A stretch of 64,000 nucleotides of DNA, from NCBI GenBank assembly GCA_036346405.1, contig CM070561.1, forward strand, positions 10,152,441-10,216,440. Reading direction: 5' to 3'. The stretch is from Phyllostachys edulis (lineage: Eukaryota > Streptophyta > Magnoliopsida > Poales > Poaceae). Below the pieces are notes generated by a model that was not told the DNA's origin, ran no database searches, and saw only the letters and a list, made by a program, of their open reading frames with translations. Made by a program: the position numbers and the translations under genes. Every line of letters begins with the position of its first letter. Within the stretch, counting starts at the first letter, position 1. This document shows positions 21,238 through 34,079 of the stretch, one piece after another.

Positions 21238-21337
21238 CATCAAAATCTTGCGAATTAGCACAAACAGATAAAAGCATATCGAATGTGCTCATCTTCGGAC
21301 TATCGATCAACCTACAGAAGCGAATAGCTTCCATAAC
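21238..21337 (-). pseudogene. MRL1: MRL1-like exon, part downstream of the gypsy insertion
   Basis: Read on the minus strand from the gypsy edge it encodes EAIRFCRLIDSPKMSTFDML and then LSVCANSQDFD, ending GATTTTGATG/GTAACT at 21238. The split Gly codon is completed at 7776. The first 46 bases of the same exon lie at 42593-42548. Confidence 0.8.
21333..21337. repeat. Target-site duplication ATAAC, left of the gypsy element
   Basis: ATAAC precedes TGTAACATCCC at 21338 and recurs at 42548-42552 directly after the 3' LTR end. Confidence 0.95.
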
Positions 21338-21899
21338 TGTAACATCCCAAATGTATAATTAGGGTTTGTTCAAGTATAATTATATGTGTAGAAATTAAAA
21401 CTTTTTATCACACCTTGAAAACCCCTAAACACTCATGTAATTCTTGTCCAAGAGTTGTGTAATCCAAAAACACAAGCTCTTGTTGACCAAAGTCAAGTTC
21501 CTTTTTCCAATTGTCACAAATCTTGTGCCAAACATTTGGAAAACCTTTTTCCTTGGTCCTAAAACTGAGGTGGGACCCCTCTGAAAAATATCACAAGTTA
21601 TAAAACTTGTTTGATAAATTTTGGAGGTAAAACAAATCCTTGAACAACCTTCGTGAATTTTCTGAGAAAAATGCATTGCATAATAACCTCTGAAAATTTT
21701 ATGTAAGGTTAATCTTAATGTCAGCAAGCTCCAGTTAAAATTGCATAATTTTTTGGAGTTGTTTTGCTATCCCAAACAATGTTTCAAAGTCTCACTGTTT
21801 TATAACTCATTTCAACATGCTTTGTTGCTTGGTGAGCCACCTTTTCATTTTGGGTTGAACCCAACCAAGTCCGGCTCAACAGACCTCCATTTCACCTTG

Positions 21900-22720
21900 A
21901 TGAGGTCGAGCCGCTGGATTCAAATCCTCTGCCCACGACCTCCTCCTAAACCATCACCGCCAGACCTCCCCACCTCATCGGTCTTGGCCGTGGATCAAAA
22001 TCCACGGCCCCTGACCTCTCCTTAGATTATCTAGCACCGTGTCCTCCCACCTTGTTGAGGTCGAGCCGTTGGATTCAATCCAAAGGCCACGACCTCCTCC
22101 TCAAACATTCACAAAGGAGGTCCTCCCACCTACTTGAGGTCACGGCCCTTGGATCAAAGATCCATGGCCATGACCTCCCTCTCGATCAAAATCCTTGAGA
22201 CCTCCCACCTTGTTGAGGTCGAGCCGCTGGATTCAGATCCAAAGGCCACGACCTCATTGCAATTCATCGCAGCCTCAGACCTCCCCATCTCATGTTGTGC
22301 ACCGTTAGATTTAAAATCCACGGTCACGACCTCCTCCTTACCTCGTGCGCCTCAGACCTCCCCGCACACGTGAGGTCGTAGCCCTTGGATTTAAATCCAA
22401 AGGCCATGACCTCCCCCTCATGTTTTGAAGTTCATGTGCTGTTAAGACCTCACAGGAGGTCCGCGACTGTTGATTGAGATCCAACGCTTTGGACCTCTGT
22501 CCCATTTTCCCACATGCGCATACACATTAAGGAAATCGTGAGGCCATGACCTCCCATCCTTGATCGTGTGGCTGGGACCTCCTCCCTATCATTTAGGCGT
22601 AACGGTTCAAAAATTACATCCGAGGGGCAGACCTCCCCATCCACTCGATCCAACGGTGGATGTGAGGTCTGTTCTTCTTCTACCTTGGCACGCTGCGTAA
22701 AGCCGTGGCGATGGGCAAAG
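21900..22720. repeat. Array of GAGGTCG/CGACCTC hairpins, 5' LTR
   Basis: Units of about 40 bp follow one plan: GAGGTCG, then a spacer with GTTGGATC, then GATCCAA..GGCC, then CGACCTC. One clear unit is 22215-22255. They are irregularly spaced and in direct succession, so the transcript would form a row of hairpins. Confidence 0.75.
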
Positions 22721-23459
22721 TCGAGCCTGTCATTTCCAACGGCTCTGGCCTGCAAGCATTAAATGCATGTCAGCCCTTTCTGCACCTAGGCCACGCCCTA
22801 TCTCAACCTACCCTGTCCCATCAATCGTGTCCAAGCTCAGGACCTCCCATGGACCTCCCCATGGGCTAAGCTCACCATGAGCTTAACCCATGGTGCAGGA
22901 CCTCTGTGCCATTGGTATAAGTTCCCTCGAGCTCCCCTTTGGCTTCTTTTGCACACTTGGAGCTTGCCATGCCCGTGCTTGGTGAGCTCCTACCTCCACC
23001 GACCTCCCTCTTGGCCATGGTTGTCGAGAAGCTTGGAGCCCTTGGTGAAGGCTTGCTCCGGTGGCTCCTCTCAACCTCTTGCTCAATTAAGCTCCCCAAA
23101 ATCTCCCGAGTTGAACCTAACTCGTTGATAGGTTGACCTTTTCAGAGGGGCTAGTGGAGCTTGAAGCTTGGAGTTGGAGCTTGACTTGAAGCAGCGGAGC
23201 TTCCCATCTTCTCCAACTTAGGCCATCGCCATCCTCGACCTCCCAAGATCGTTAGGACCTCCGGTACTCCCGATAGTCCTAGGCGCTGGGCACCCGTGAT
23301 GTATGATGTCGCGGAGCTTTTGTTTGGGCACCCGCTGAATGTCATTCATGAGCTTTTCTTTTTCAAATCGTCTTTTTGGCCATGCTTGTCGTCGTGGTCA
23401 TCTCGGCTCATGGCGTTTAAAACATGCCCGCCGAGAGTGATCCCAGCAGGTGCATAACG

Positions 23460-23464
23460 CTATT
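23460..23464. repeat. Target-site duplication CTATT, left of the nested solo LTR
   Basis: CTATT at 23460-23464 matches 29163-29167. In the uninterrupted 3' LTR the same place reads AACGCTATTGCGCAC with a single copy. Confidence 0.95.
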
Positions 23465-24009
23465 TGTAACATCCCAAATGTACAATCTGGGTTTATTCAA
23501 GTATAATTATATGTGTAGAAATTAAAACTTTTTCCCACATCTTGAAAACCCCTAATTTCTCATGTAGTTACGGTCCAAGAATTGTGTAATCCAAAACACA
23601 AAGCTCTTGTTGACCCAAAAGTCAAATTCATTTTTCCAATTGTCTAAATCTGGTGTCAAACATTGGGATATATTTTCCTTGGTCCCAAAACTGATGTGGG
23701 ACCCTCTGAAAAATATCACAAGTTGTAAAACTAGTTTGATAAATTTTGGAGGTAAAACAATCCTTTAAACAACCTTAACGAATTTCTGAGAAAAATGCAT
23801 TGTATAACATGGAAATTTTATGCAAGGTTAATCTCATTGTCAGCAAGCTCCAGTTAAAATTTCATTAAATTTGGAGTTCATTTGCTATCTCAAATAATTC
23901 GCTAAGTTTCATTTGTTAAAAACTAAATTTAAAAGCCTACATCGCTTTCTTGGGCTAGCCACTTTGCAATCTGGTCCAAATTTCAACCCCATCCGACCTC
24001 CTTCCCCAC

Positions 24010-25030
24010 CTTGATGAGGTCGTAGCCGTTGGATCCAATCCAAAGGCCACGACCTCCCCTCAACCAACGCACCTCAGACCTCCCTTCAAGTCCTCCGGAC
24101 CGCGTGGACCTCCTCGGGTCAACGTGGGCGCCAGACCTCCTCCGCGGTCAACACCGCAAAGGCTTTCCCACCTCATCAGGTCGTAACCGTTGGATCAACG
24201 ATCCACGGTCATGACCTCCCCTGTGTGTTAAATCCCAAAGACCTCCTCACCTTGTCCAGGTCATAGCCCTTGGATTAAGATCCAACCGGCCCTGACCTCC
24301 CCTTGTTATCGAACCTCAAAAACCACCTTCCACCTTGGCGAGGTCATAGCTGTTGGATTTACATCCAACCGCTCCTGACCTCCTCCTCTTAAGCTAACTA
24401 TCAGACCTCCCTTTGCACTCACTTGAGGTCGTAGCTGTTGGATCAGATCCAACAGCCCACGACCTCCCTCAAAATGTCCAACAAGACAAAACCTCCCCTA
24501 TCTCATGTTGTGCGCCGTTGGATTTACATCCAAAGGCCACGACCTCCTCTGAAAAACATCACAGCTAGGTCCTTCTCCCGGGTGTGTTGTGCAAGCCCAA
24601 GACCTCCTTTGCGCCACGTGCGAGGCTCAGGACCTCCCCTGTTTTGATCACCACCGTTGGATCAAAATCCAAAGGTCTTGACCTCCCTCGCGCTTCACGC
24701 AAAGCCTCAGACCTCCCTTTGGTTGTGTGCCCTTGGATTTTAATCCAAAGGCCATGACCTCCCCCTCATGTTCTAAGGCCGTGTGCGTTAAGTCCTCCCT
24801 GGAGGTCCGCACTGTTGGATTGAAATCCAACGCCTTGGACCTCTGTCCCCTTTTCCACGTCTTGTGATCGCGTTATGGAAATTGGAGGCCACGACCTCCC
24901 TTTCCAAATCGGGTGGCTGTGACCTCCTCCCTTCCATTTTTGAACCTTACCGTTTCAAATCAAATCCGAGGGTCATGTCCTCCTCAGGTTCTTATCCAAC
25001 GGTTGGGAGGCATGCCCTGTTCTTCTCCTA
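24010..25030. repeat. Hairpin array in the nested solo LTR, first block
   Basis: It has the same palindromic plan as the array at 21900. The unit at 24425-24466 (GAGGTCGTAGCTGTTGGATC then GATCCAACAGC...ACGACCTC) forms a nearly perfect stem of about 19 bp with a loop of about two bases. Confidence 0.8.
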
Positions 25031-25261
25031 GCTCTGGCACGCACGCGCCATGGCAGTGAGGAGGTCAGTGGCATGTCTTGTCCAACGGCTCTATGCCTGT
25101 GCGCATTTAATGCGTGTCAGTGCCTTTCCACCCTAGCCCATGCTCTGACCTACCTACTCTGTCCCATCCATCTTGTCCAACTCCATGGACCTTCCGTGGA
25201 CCTCCCTTGGGCTAAGCTCACCATGAGCTTAACCCGTGGTCCAGACCTCTTTTGCCCTAGC

Positions 25262-25268
25262 TATAAAA
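25262..25268 (+). promoter_or_regulatory. TATA box of the nested solo LTR
   Basis: TATAAAA lies in CCTAGCTATAAAACCCCCC. It aligns with the weaker GGTATAAG of the outer LTRs. Confidence 0.65.
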
Positions 25269-25989
25269 CCCCCCATTGTGTGCCCTTGGCTTCTTTTTAC
25301 ACACCATTGAGCTTGGCCTTGCTGCTACTGGCCGAGCATCTCCTCCACCGACCTACCCTTTTGGCCGCCATTGTTGAAGTCCTTGGAGCTCCTCGGTGGC
25401 GGTGCTTGATGGCTCCTCTTCAACCTCTTGTTCACTTTGTGCTCCCCAGACCTCCTGGAGTTAACCCTAACCCCATTTGGGTTGACATTTTCAGAAGAGG
25501 CCTAACTTGGAGCTTGGAGCTTGGAGTTGGCCGTGGAGCAACCCTTCTTCCCCAACTCCGGTCCTCCACGTCCCCCAACATCTTCAGCACCCCCCCGCGA
25601 CCTCCAGGTAACCCTCCTGGTAGTCCTTTAGCTCTGGGCACCTGCATGTATGTTGTTGCGGAGCTTGGCACACGCTTGAATGTTCGCTGCGGAGCTCATT
25701 ATCGCTGTTTGTGTTTTGGCCGTGTGTTTTTGCGCCGCCAATCTACGGCTCGTCGCCGCTCAGGCCACCTCGCCAGGGAATGGTCTGGCGTGTCAAGAAC
25801 ACTATTGCGCACACGCTGGTGTCCTGGATGGCGCGGTGAGGTCCTCATCGCCGCGCCGAGCCTTGGTAGCCTCTCGGGATTTTGTCGGGACGACCATGGC
25901 ACCGTGCCTTTGTCGTTAAGACAAAGACCTCCCCATTTTGGCTAATCACCTCCAATCATTGTAGCTTTTAATGTGTCCTTAGTCTTTGC

Positions 25990-26780
25990 AGGCGAGGTCT
26001 TGTGCCGTTCATCTTAGGTCTACGGCCAGACCTCCTCGGGGCCATCTTAGCCATCTTGGACCTCCCTCGGGGTCCTCTTTGCAAAAGACCACCCCGGTCT
26101 TTTGTAAGGACAACCCCTAGGACCTCCCTCCTTGCGATCTTGACCGCTAGGATCTCCTTGTGGGAGATCTTAGCCATTAAGGTCCTCCTGTGTTGATCTC
26201 CACGTGTAGGACCTCCCGAGGTCCTCTCAACCTTGTGAACCTCCTCGGGTAAATCTTAGCCGCCTGGACCTCCCGGTGGAAATCGAGCCGCTTAGGACCT
26301 CCCTTTGTTAGATCTTGGCCGTTCGGGACCACCCCAAGTGGATCTGAACCGCCCAGACCTCTTTGTTATTGTCTTGACCGTTAAGGTCCTCCACGGGACA
26401 ATCTGGACCATTAAGGTCCTCCTTGGAAAATCTGGACCGTCCCAGACCTCCTCGAGAGGTCTGACGTGTAGATCTTCCTTGGGGAGATCTTGATAGTTTA
26501 GATCTTCCTTTGGAAGATCTCAGCCGCTCAGACCTCCCTCGTTTGATCTGAACCGTCCCGGTCCTCCCTCATGTGTTGTGGTTCGTTGGATGCAGTATCA
26601 ACGGCCACGACCTCCCCTCCGTTGCGCGCAGCGTGGCAGGGAGGACATGGACCGTTGGATCCAAGATCAACGGCCCATGTTCTCTGGACTCCTGCGCAGG
26701 CGCGTGCGCGTTTTCCTCTGGAGGTCTTGGGCCGTTGGATTTAGATCAGCGGTTCACGTCCTCCCCTCTGTTTTGGAAGT
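25990..26780. repeat. Hairpin and GACCTCC array in the nested solo LTR, second block
   Basis: Here the motif GACCTCC/GGTCCTCC recurs about every 30-40 bp next to GATCTTGGCCGTT-like half-units. Full palindromes are fewer than in the first block. The corresponding block in the outer LTR (29380-29810) is much shorter, which accounts for part of the length difference. Confidence 0.7.
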
Positions 26781-29162
26781 TTAGAAATTCCGAGAAGCAC
26801 TTATTTGTAAACTGAAAAAGGTAGGAACTTTAAAAATGCATAACTAATTCAATTTCAATCCAAATAGGGTGAATCAAATTTTGTTAGCTCTGGCTTGACC
26901 TGGACTTTAGTCTAAAAATGGTTAAGAGTCCAGTTCAGCTCCAAAACACAGTTTTGCAAATAGATTTTAAAACTAACTTCAAATATACACCCAAACTAAT
27001 GTTTAACTTGTAAAATACACAACTAATGCTCTGTAGATTCTTTTTGAGTGATTCCAACTTTGTTGGTTTCCTCTATTAGTGAACTCACTAAGAAAATTAG
27101 TTTTGAGCATGTTGCTGTTATAAAAAGGAGGACTTGAGCATTATAATTTTGTTCAAGTTCTTGTTTTTGAAAAATTATAGAAAATGCATAATAGCTCCAA
27201 ATGAGATGAACTCAATTGTGTTATTCATCTCATGAGGTGCTGGTTTTACAGTAAAAATCTCAGTATCACCACCATTCTAGAAAATGTTGCCTCATAATTA
27301 AATTAGTGAATAGTGCAGTTTGGTATTTTTAGGGCTGAGCAGAATTGTTTTGCTCATAACTTTTGCATTAAGAATCCAAATCAATTGGTTCTTGTTGCAA
27401 AATTTCCTAAAAATCACCCTCTTGCTGCTGTAGAAAATTCAGGGAAGTTAGAATTCGTTTGCTGTGCCGTCTTTGTTGTTTTTCGTCGTTCTTATCGGTT
27501 CTTTGTCGCTTTTCCGTTAGGTTTCGACATTTGTGGTGATCCCGAGAGTGACCCTCAGCAACAAATTGACCAGCAACAGCAAGGCAAGCAGTTTGATCAT
27601 TTCCATCATTGTCCCATTACTTTAAAGCTTAATATATCGTTTTACTTCTATGTATGCATGCTACTTTGTGTTAAATGTCGCTAGCAAGCCTATAGTTGCA
27701 TAATCTGTAGGAATTGTTTATCCTCTACTACCATGAGCCTAGGTTATTTGCTGTGGTTTGAGCTCGTTGGATGAGCTCTTATCACTTAGTAGTTTCGATT
27801 AAATTGCTTAGACATGCTTAGTAACGATAGAAATGGGCGATCATCGACTTAGTCGATGGTCTTGATCACTCAAAACTAATTATTACTCTTATATGTCCAG
27901 CACTTGTGCTTTGATTAATTGTAAAATCAAAAACTGAAAATAAAAGATTGATTTAGACTTGGGCATATTGGATGGATGGCGTGGTTTTTGGATGTGGTGG
28001 TATGCCGGGTCCCTAAGGACCGAGTACTTGGGTCACTAAGCCAAGCGATTTTGCGTGCTAACCACACGAGGGCATATGGAACCCTCTTGACTAAGTACTT
28101 TGGGCGGTGTTAATTGGGGTCGCTTTCGGTTGGTGTGTTTTAAAGATAAAATGTGTGTGTGATGTGGGAGGAGCATTAGCTTCGGGCAGGTTGTGTGATG
28201 TCTCCTTCTCCCGTGGGTTGTGCGACTCAGAATTAGCATTGTCCATTGGAAATGTCTCAGAGGACTTAGCCGTGCCAAACATACCAAAGGTAGTGTGCCT
28301 AAAGGAAAGGCGATCGGCGACGTGGGTACAGTGGTACACCCTGCAGGATAAAACTATTCAATAGCCTCGCCCTAGGTTATGGACATGCTTGGTAAGGTCG
28401 TTCAAGACTAGACTACAACCTTTAATTAAAACTTGACATGGTTGGTATGAACGGGGAGTTCATGCTATTGTTGTGGTGACTTGGGTTGGTCACTTCCAGG
28501 TTGTTCTTGTTGTTGTTACCTTGTTATTTATCTCGTTGTTATTTCAACAATAAAAAAAAATGCTTTGTCAAATTGCTTTCAATCTACTATATTATTGCAA
28601 ATGAAAACTTGCTTTGTGCTTAAATGAGTCCAAAGCCTCATCTACTTAAATAAAGCTTGCATATAGCTAAATTATAGTTCTGTTATCTTACACGTCAGTC
28701 TTGCGAGTACAATAAACAATTTATTGTACTCATTTGCTTTGCTTAACAACTTTGTTGCAGAGGAAGGTGAGCCCCAAGGGCTTCCCTTTGGTGAGATGTG
28801 CTTCGGGTTTGACGACTAGCTTGGCGGTCCGGTCAGTTGCCTTGTGGGTTAAGGCACACGGTTGGCTTTTGTTATGGCCATCTTTATGGCACTTTTTGCT
28901 TCATTGTTATCTTTGTAGTCTTGTTGTTATTTGGCCGGTCGGCCTCTCTTTTGTAATAACTATCCTTTATTGTTATTAACTTCTGGTTTGTTGCTTGTCC
29001 TGTTCTATGTGTTGTATGGAATTGATGCAATCTTTTGTAATGAGTTGTATGTACTGCATTCTTGGGAAGTACATATACCTCGAGGCACGTTTTATTTGGT
29101 TGATAATACTAGGGTCAATTGGATGACTAAGTATTATGAGCCTAATAAATCGGGGTCTCACA

Positions 29163-29167
29163 CTATT
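29163..29167. repeat. Target-site duplication CTATT, right of the nested solo LTR
   Basis: It follows TCTCACA at 29162; the outer LTR resumes with GCGCACACATTGGTGCC. Confidence 0.95.
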
Positions 29168-32100
29168 GCGCACACATTGGTGCCATTAGTTCTTCTTGGC
29201 GAGGTCCGATCGCCGGCATTAGCCACGTCTTTGCGGGAAGGTTTTGTCGAACAGGACGCCCGGTAGCGTGCCGTTAAGACGAGATCCTCCCTTCAATGTG
29301 CTAATCATTGGCCAATCTCATTAATCATTGATTTCGCCATTACTGCTCTTACCCTGTCCCTTTTGCGCGCATTTAAGATCCCTTGCGCGCGGACCTCCTT
29401 GTTATCCCGCGCGCATTAACTATGTCCGTGCGTGTGCGCAAGCGCGTGGTCGCGAGCTCTGGGACGTCCATGACCTCCTCTGAGGAGATCTGGAGCGTCC
29501 AAGACCTCCCCTTGCGATCGTGGCCGTCCAGACCTCCCTGGAGGTCTGTGATGTTTAGACCTCCGTGTGGACCTCCCTCGAGGTCATCTCTGCCGCTTAT
29601 GTCCTCCCTGTGTTGATCGCAGCCGTTGAGGACCTCCCTCCCGTGTTGTGGCCCGTTGGATGTGCCATCAACGGCCACGACCTCCCTCACTCGCACATGC
29701 TGGCCGCTAGGAGGTCCATGACCTCTGGACCTCTTGAGCACGTGTGTTGTTCACTGGGAGGTCTCGAGCCGTTAGATCTAAGATCTGTGGCTCACGTCCT
29801 CCCTTGTATTTCTGGTTTTAGAAATTCCAGTGAACTCTTAAGTATAAACTGAAATAAGGTATAAACTTTAGAATTCCATATCTTTTTCATTTTAAATCCA
29901 ATTGAGGTCATTCAAATTGTGTTAGCTCTGTCTTGGACTTGACTTTAATCTAAAAATGATTGTAAGTTGAGTTCAGCTCCAGAGCACAGTTTTGCCTTTA
30001 TGTTTTAAAACTAACTTTAAAAGTACACTCAAAATAATGTCTAACTTGTAAAATACATAACTAATGCTCTGTAGATTATTTTTGAGTGAATCCAACTTTG
30101 TTGGCTTCCTCTATTAATGAACTCACTGTGAAAATTAGCTTTGATCTTGTTGCTGTTTTAGAAAAGAGTTGTTGTGCATTATAATTTTGTTCAAGTTCTT
30201 GTTTGTGAAAAATGGTAGAAAGTGCAATCTAGCTCCAAATGAGATGAACTCAATTGTGTTATTCATCTCATGAGGTGCTGGTTTTGCTGTAAAAATCTCA
30301 GTATCACCACCACTCTAGAAAATGTTGCCTCATAATTAAATTAGTGAATAGTGCAGTTTGGTGTTTTAGGGGCTGAGCAGACTTGTTTTGCTCATAACTT
30401 TTGCATTGAGAATCCAAATCAATTGGTTCTTATTGCAAAATTCCCTAAAAATCATCCTCCTACTTCTGTAGAAATTTCAGAGTATTTGGAGTTCGTTTGC
30501 TGTGCTGTCCTTGATTACTTTCGTCGTTCTTATCGGGTCTTTATCGCTTTTCCGTTAGGTTTCGACATTTGTGGTAATCCCGAGAGTGACCCTCTACCAC
30601 AACTTGAGCAAGATCAGCAAGGCAAGCAGTTTGATCATATCCCCTCTAACGTTCCATTACTTTAAAGGTTAATATATTGTTTTACTTCTATGTATGCATG
30701 CTACTTTGTGTTAAATGTCGCTAGTAATCCTATAGTTGCATAATCTGTAGGAGTTGTTTATCCTCTACTACCAATGAGCCTAGGTTATTTGCTGTGGTTT
30801 GAGCTCGTTGGATGAGCTCTTATCACTTAGTAGTTGCGTTTTTCTTTGCTTAGACATGCTTAGTAACGGTAGTAATGGGCGATCATCGACTTAGTCGATG
30901 ATCTTGATCACTCAAAACTGATTATTACTCCTATATGTCCAGCACTTGTGTTTTGATTAATTTGTAAAATCAAAAACTGAAAATAAAAGACAGATTTAGA
31001 CTTGGGCATATTGGATGGATGGTGCGGTTTTGGAATGTGGTGGTATGCCCGGGTCCCTAAGGACCTGAGTTACTTGGGTCACTAAGCCAAGCGCTTTTGC
31101 GTGCTAACCACACGAGGGGATATGGGACCTCTCTTGACTAAGTACTTTGGGCGGTGCTAATTGGAGTCGCTCGGTTGGTGTGTTTTAAGATAAAATGTGT
31201 GTGTGTGTGTGGTGTGGGAATGGAGCAATGGCGGCACCGGTTAGGTCTGTCCATTGGGTCCTTATCCCGTGAGGTTGTCTTGGTCGTAATTAGCACTATC
31301 CATTGGAAATGTCTCAGAGGACTTAGCCGTGCCGGCATACCAAAGGTAGTGTGCTTAAAGGAAAGGCGGTGCGACGTGTGGGTACATTGGTACACCCTGC
31401 AGGTTAAAACTATTGAATAGCCTCGCCCTAGGTTATGGACATGCTTGGTAAGGTCGTTCAAGAACTAGTCACAACCATTTAATTAAAACTTGATGGGTTG
31501 GTATGAATGGATGTTCATGCTATTGTTGTGGTGACTTGGGTTAGTCACTTCGAGTTGATCTTGTTGTTGTTACTATGTTATTATCTCGTTGTTATTTCAA
31601 CAATTAAAATGCTTTGCCAAATTGCCTTCAATCTATTATGTTATTGCAAATGAAACTTGCTTTATGCTAAAATGAGTCCAAAGCCTCATCCACTTAAATA
31701 AAGCTTGCATGTAGCTATTTATAGTTCTGTTATCTCACACGTAAGTCTTATGGAGTACTTTATGTACTCATCCGCGTGGTTGTGGCATTTTTGTGGCTTT
31801 TGTTGCAGAGGAAGAAGGTGAGCTCCAAGAGCCTCACTTTTGTGCCATGTGTTGCAGCTTCTTCGACGACTAGCTTGGCGGTCCGGTCAGATGCCTAGGG
31901 GTTAAGGCACACTGATTGGCTTTGTGTTATAGCCATCTTTATGGCACTTTTGCTTCCGCTGTTATCTTGTAGTACTTGTTGTTATTTGGCCAGAAGGCCC
32001 CTCTTTTGTAATAACCTATTCCTTTAATATTAACTTCTGTTTTGTTGCTTATGTACTATGGGTTGTATGGAATTGATACATTCTTTTGTTGTGAGGTATG

Positions 32101-32217
32101 TATACTGCATTCTGGGGAGTATACATCTCTCGAGACTGGGTTTATTGGTTGATAATACTAGGGTCAATTGGATGACTAAGTATTATGAGCTTAATAAATC
32201 CGGGTGCTCACAAAAGT

Positions 32218-32230
32218 TGGTATCAGAGCC
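32218..32230 (+). other. Primer binding site, initiator-Met tRNA, gypsy
   Basis: TGGTATCAGAGCC starts five bases after the 5' LTR end (GCTCACA/AAAGT). Confidence 0.9.
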
Positions 32231-32968
32231 GTTCTGACCGTAGTAACGCAAGCTTGGTCGTCTTTAGGATATTTTGAAAACCTAATTTCAAAGTATCAAA
32301 TGAGTTTTGAAAGCTTAAGAAAATTCTCAGATTTTACTCCTCATCTATCTTAGCTTTCTCTTCTCATCTTACTCTAATTTGAGTTTTAAAAGTTGTTTTC
32401 CTCTCTTCCCTTCTACAAAATAGTTGTTATCGATTAATTGGGTTTTGGATAACGTATGAGAGTTCTAAATTTGAAATCTTGGCTGCCTTTTGGTGAAGAA
32501 TAGAAGTGTCTGGAGCCGAAATACAAATCTGGAATGTAGGACAGCAAGCAATCAGTTTAGGGCAGCAAGCACAAGTCAGCAATTAAGGTAGAAAATGAGA
32601 GGTTAAATCAACTAAAATTTGTGGGAATAAAAGGGTAAGATGTGATACTAGTTAGCTAAGTATCTAACACTTATTTCGTTGCATTAACCTTGCTCTCTAA
32701 TAGTTTTAGATCTCATCTTACAATCTGATTTTTAATCTTCTCGATCAATTACTCGTTCATTCAATACGGGTTAGTTGAGTGGAGAAGTTGAGCCTTGCTT
32801 TTGGTGTTTCTTGGCTGTTTTTAGAGTCTTTTAGAAGCTTCTAAAGTTGATTTACTCGCTGGTTTGGCTTTCGTTTAGGGTGATATTCCATTCCCCTAGT
32901 CGATCGCTTTTGCTTCTTATAAAAGCTTGTTTTCGAGTTTAGTTGCTAACCAAAATTTCTTGTAACAG
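32231..32968 (+). other. Gypsy leader, untranslated
   Basis: An AT-rich leader lies between the primer site and the gag start. It contains no open frame of note. TTGTAACAG directly before the ATG could also be read as a splice acceptor. Confidence 0.5.
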
Positions 32969-33935
32969 ATGGCTGGACGCCTTTTCGTAGCGGCCAAGGC
33001 GGCCGGCTGGTCCGGACGAGGCTTCCTCCTCCTCCGACCATGGCCGAGGTTCTTCTTGGATCGGCGCAACCGCGGATGACAGAGAGTTCTATCGACGCCA
33101 TCGCTGCAACACCACTGCACTTACCGGAGCTTCAGGATCTGGGCAAGGGAACGCCCATCAGCCGCGTGGAGGACTCGCGGAGTTTCTTCGTACTCAGCCC
33201 CCTACCTTTTCCCGGTCTGAGGACCCGCTCGATGCTGAGCGATTTATTGGCTTCTGGTTGAGCGAAGCTCAAGATAGCGCAGCTTGATGCGAGCACGAGA
33301 AGGCGCTGTTCGCATCGCACCAGCTGGAGGGTGCAGCTTTGTCATGGTGGGAGAATTTTCTCGCCATGCAGCCCGCAGACCACACCGTCTCTTGGGAGGA
33401 GTTTCGTACTGCCTTCCGTCGGGCTCACATCCCTGCCGGCTTGATGGAGATCAAGAAGCAGGAGTTTCTTGCGCTCAAGCAAGGGCGTAGCTCAGTCATG
33501 GAGTATGTCTACGAGTTCAACCATCTAGCTCGTTATGCTCCTGAGGATGTGGCCACTGATATGGCTAAGCAGGCCAAGTTCAGGCGTGGCTTGTCTGAGG
33601 AGCTGAAGGACAAGCTATCCATTGTCGACTTTCCTGATTTCCAGACCTTGGTCGACAAGGCCATCGTCGCTGAGCATGCGGCTCGAGAGCTTATGGACTC
33701 CCGCAAGCGCAAGTGGGAGGCCCATAAGTCATCCAGGCTTCCTCCGCCCCGCTTGGGCGATCTCAGGGTACCGGTCGATCTTGGCACCCCGAGGTTACTC
33801 GCCTCGTTCCTCGTTCATCGCAGGCCGTGTCTCACCACGTGCACCGCGAAGTCAAGAGCGGCCCCGCAACCCAGTGCCGGGTCACATGCTTCTCTTGCAA
33901 CGGAAGGGCCATTATGCAAATAATTGCCCTAAGAA
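32969..33935 (+). pseudogene. Gypsy gag, broken
   Basis: The ATG at 32969 opens MAGRLFVAAKAAGWSGRG. The retrotransposon gag core lies at about 33220-33720: RFIGFW, then GAALSWWENFLAMQPADHT, VSWEEFRTAFRRAHIPAGLM and YEFNHLARYAPE. A Cys knuckle starts CFSCN at about 33889 and is split by a frameshift from its second half GHYANNCPK. Several stops and frame changes occur. The protein would form the particle shell. Confidence 0.8.
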
Positions 33936-34079
33936 GACAGAGCACCCTCGCCCTAATGGAGGACGCGGCCGAGGTGGTGCATCTCAGACCGAAGATCGTC
34001 CGGCTACCCAAGGCGTGGGTAGTGGTCACGCCAACGCCGCCACCGCAGAGGAGGCTCAGAGGCACCCGACGCCGTGCTA

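Larger units (their letters stand above)
23465..29162 (+). mobile_element. Nested solo LTR of a related gypsy family
   Basis: It runs 5698 bp from TGTAACATCCCAAATG to CGGGGTCTCACA, with a perfect CTATT duplication. It follows the same plan as the host LTR (same ends, hairpin arrays, conserved right half) but is longer and clearly diverged, so it is a different subfamily. A stronger TATA box (TATAAAA, 25262-25268) is present. No primer site follows its end, so it is solo. The 290-codon open frame at 25073-25945 runs across the TATA box and is not taken as a gene. Confidence 0.9.
21338..32212 (+). repeat. 5' LTR of the gypsy element, split by a nested solo LTR
   Basis: The left part 21338-23464 matches 37390-39500, and the right part from 29163 matches 39502-42547. 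A TATA-like GGTATAAG lies near 22914-22921 (same site in the 3' LTR near 38953). It carries inverted-repeat arrays at about 21900-22700 and 29380-29810. Confidence 0.9.

Noticed and set aside
25073..25945. 290-codon open frame in the nested solo LTR
   Set aside because: It runs through the TATA box at 25262, has no family motif, and is rich in Leu, Pro and Arg from the CTCC repeats.
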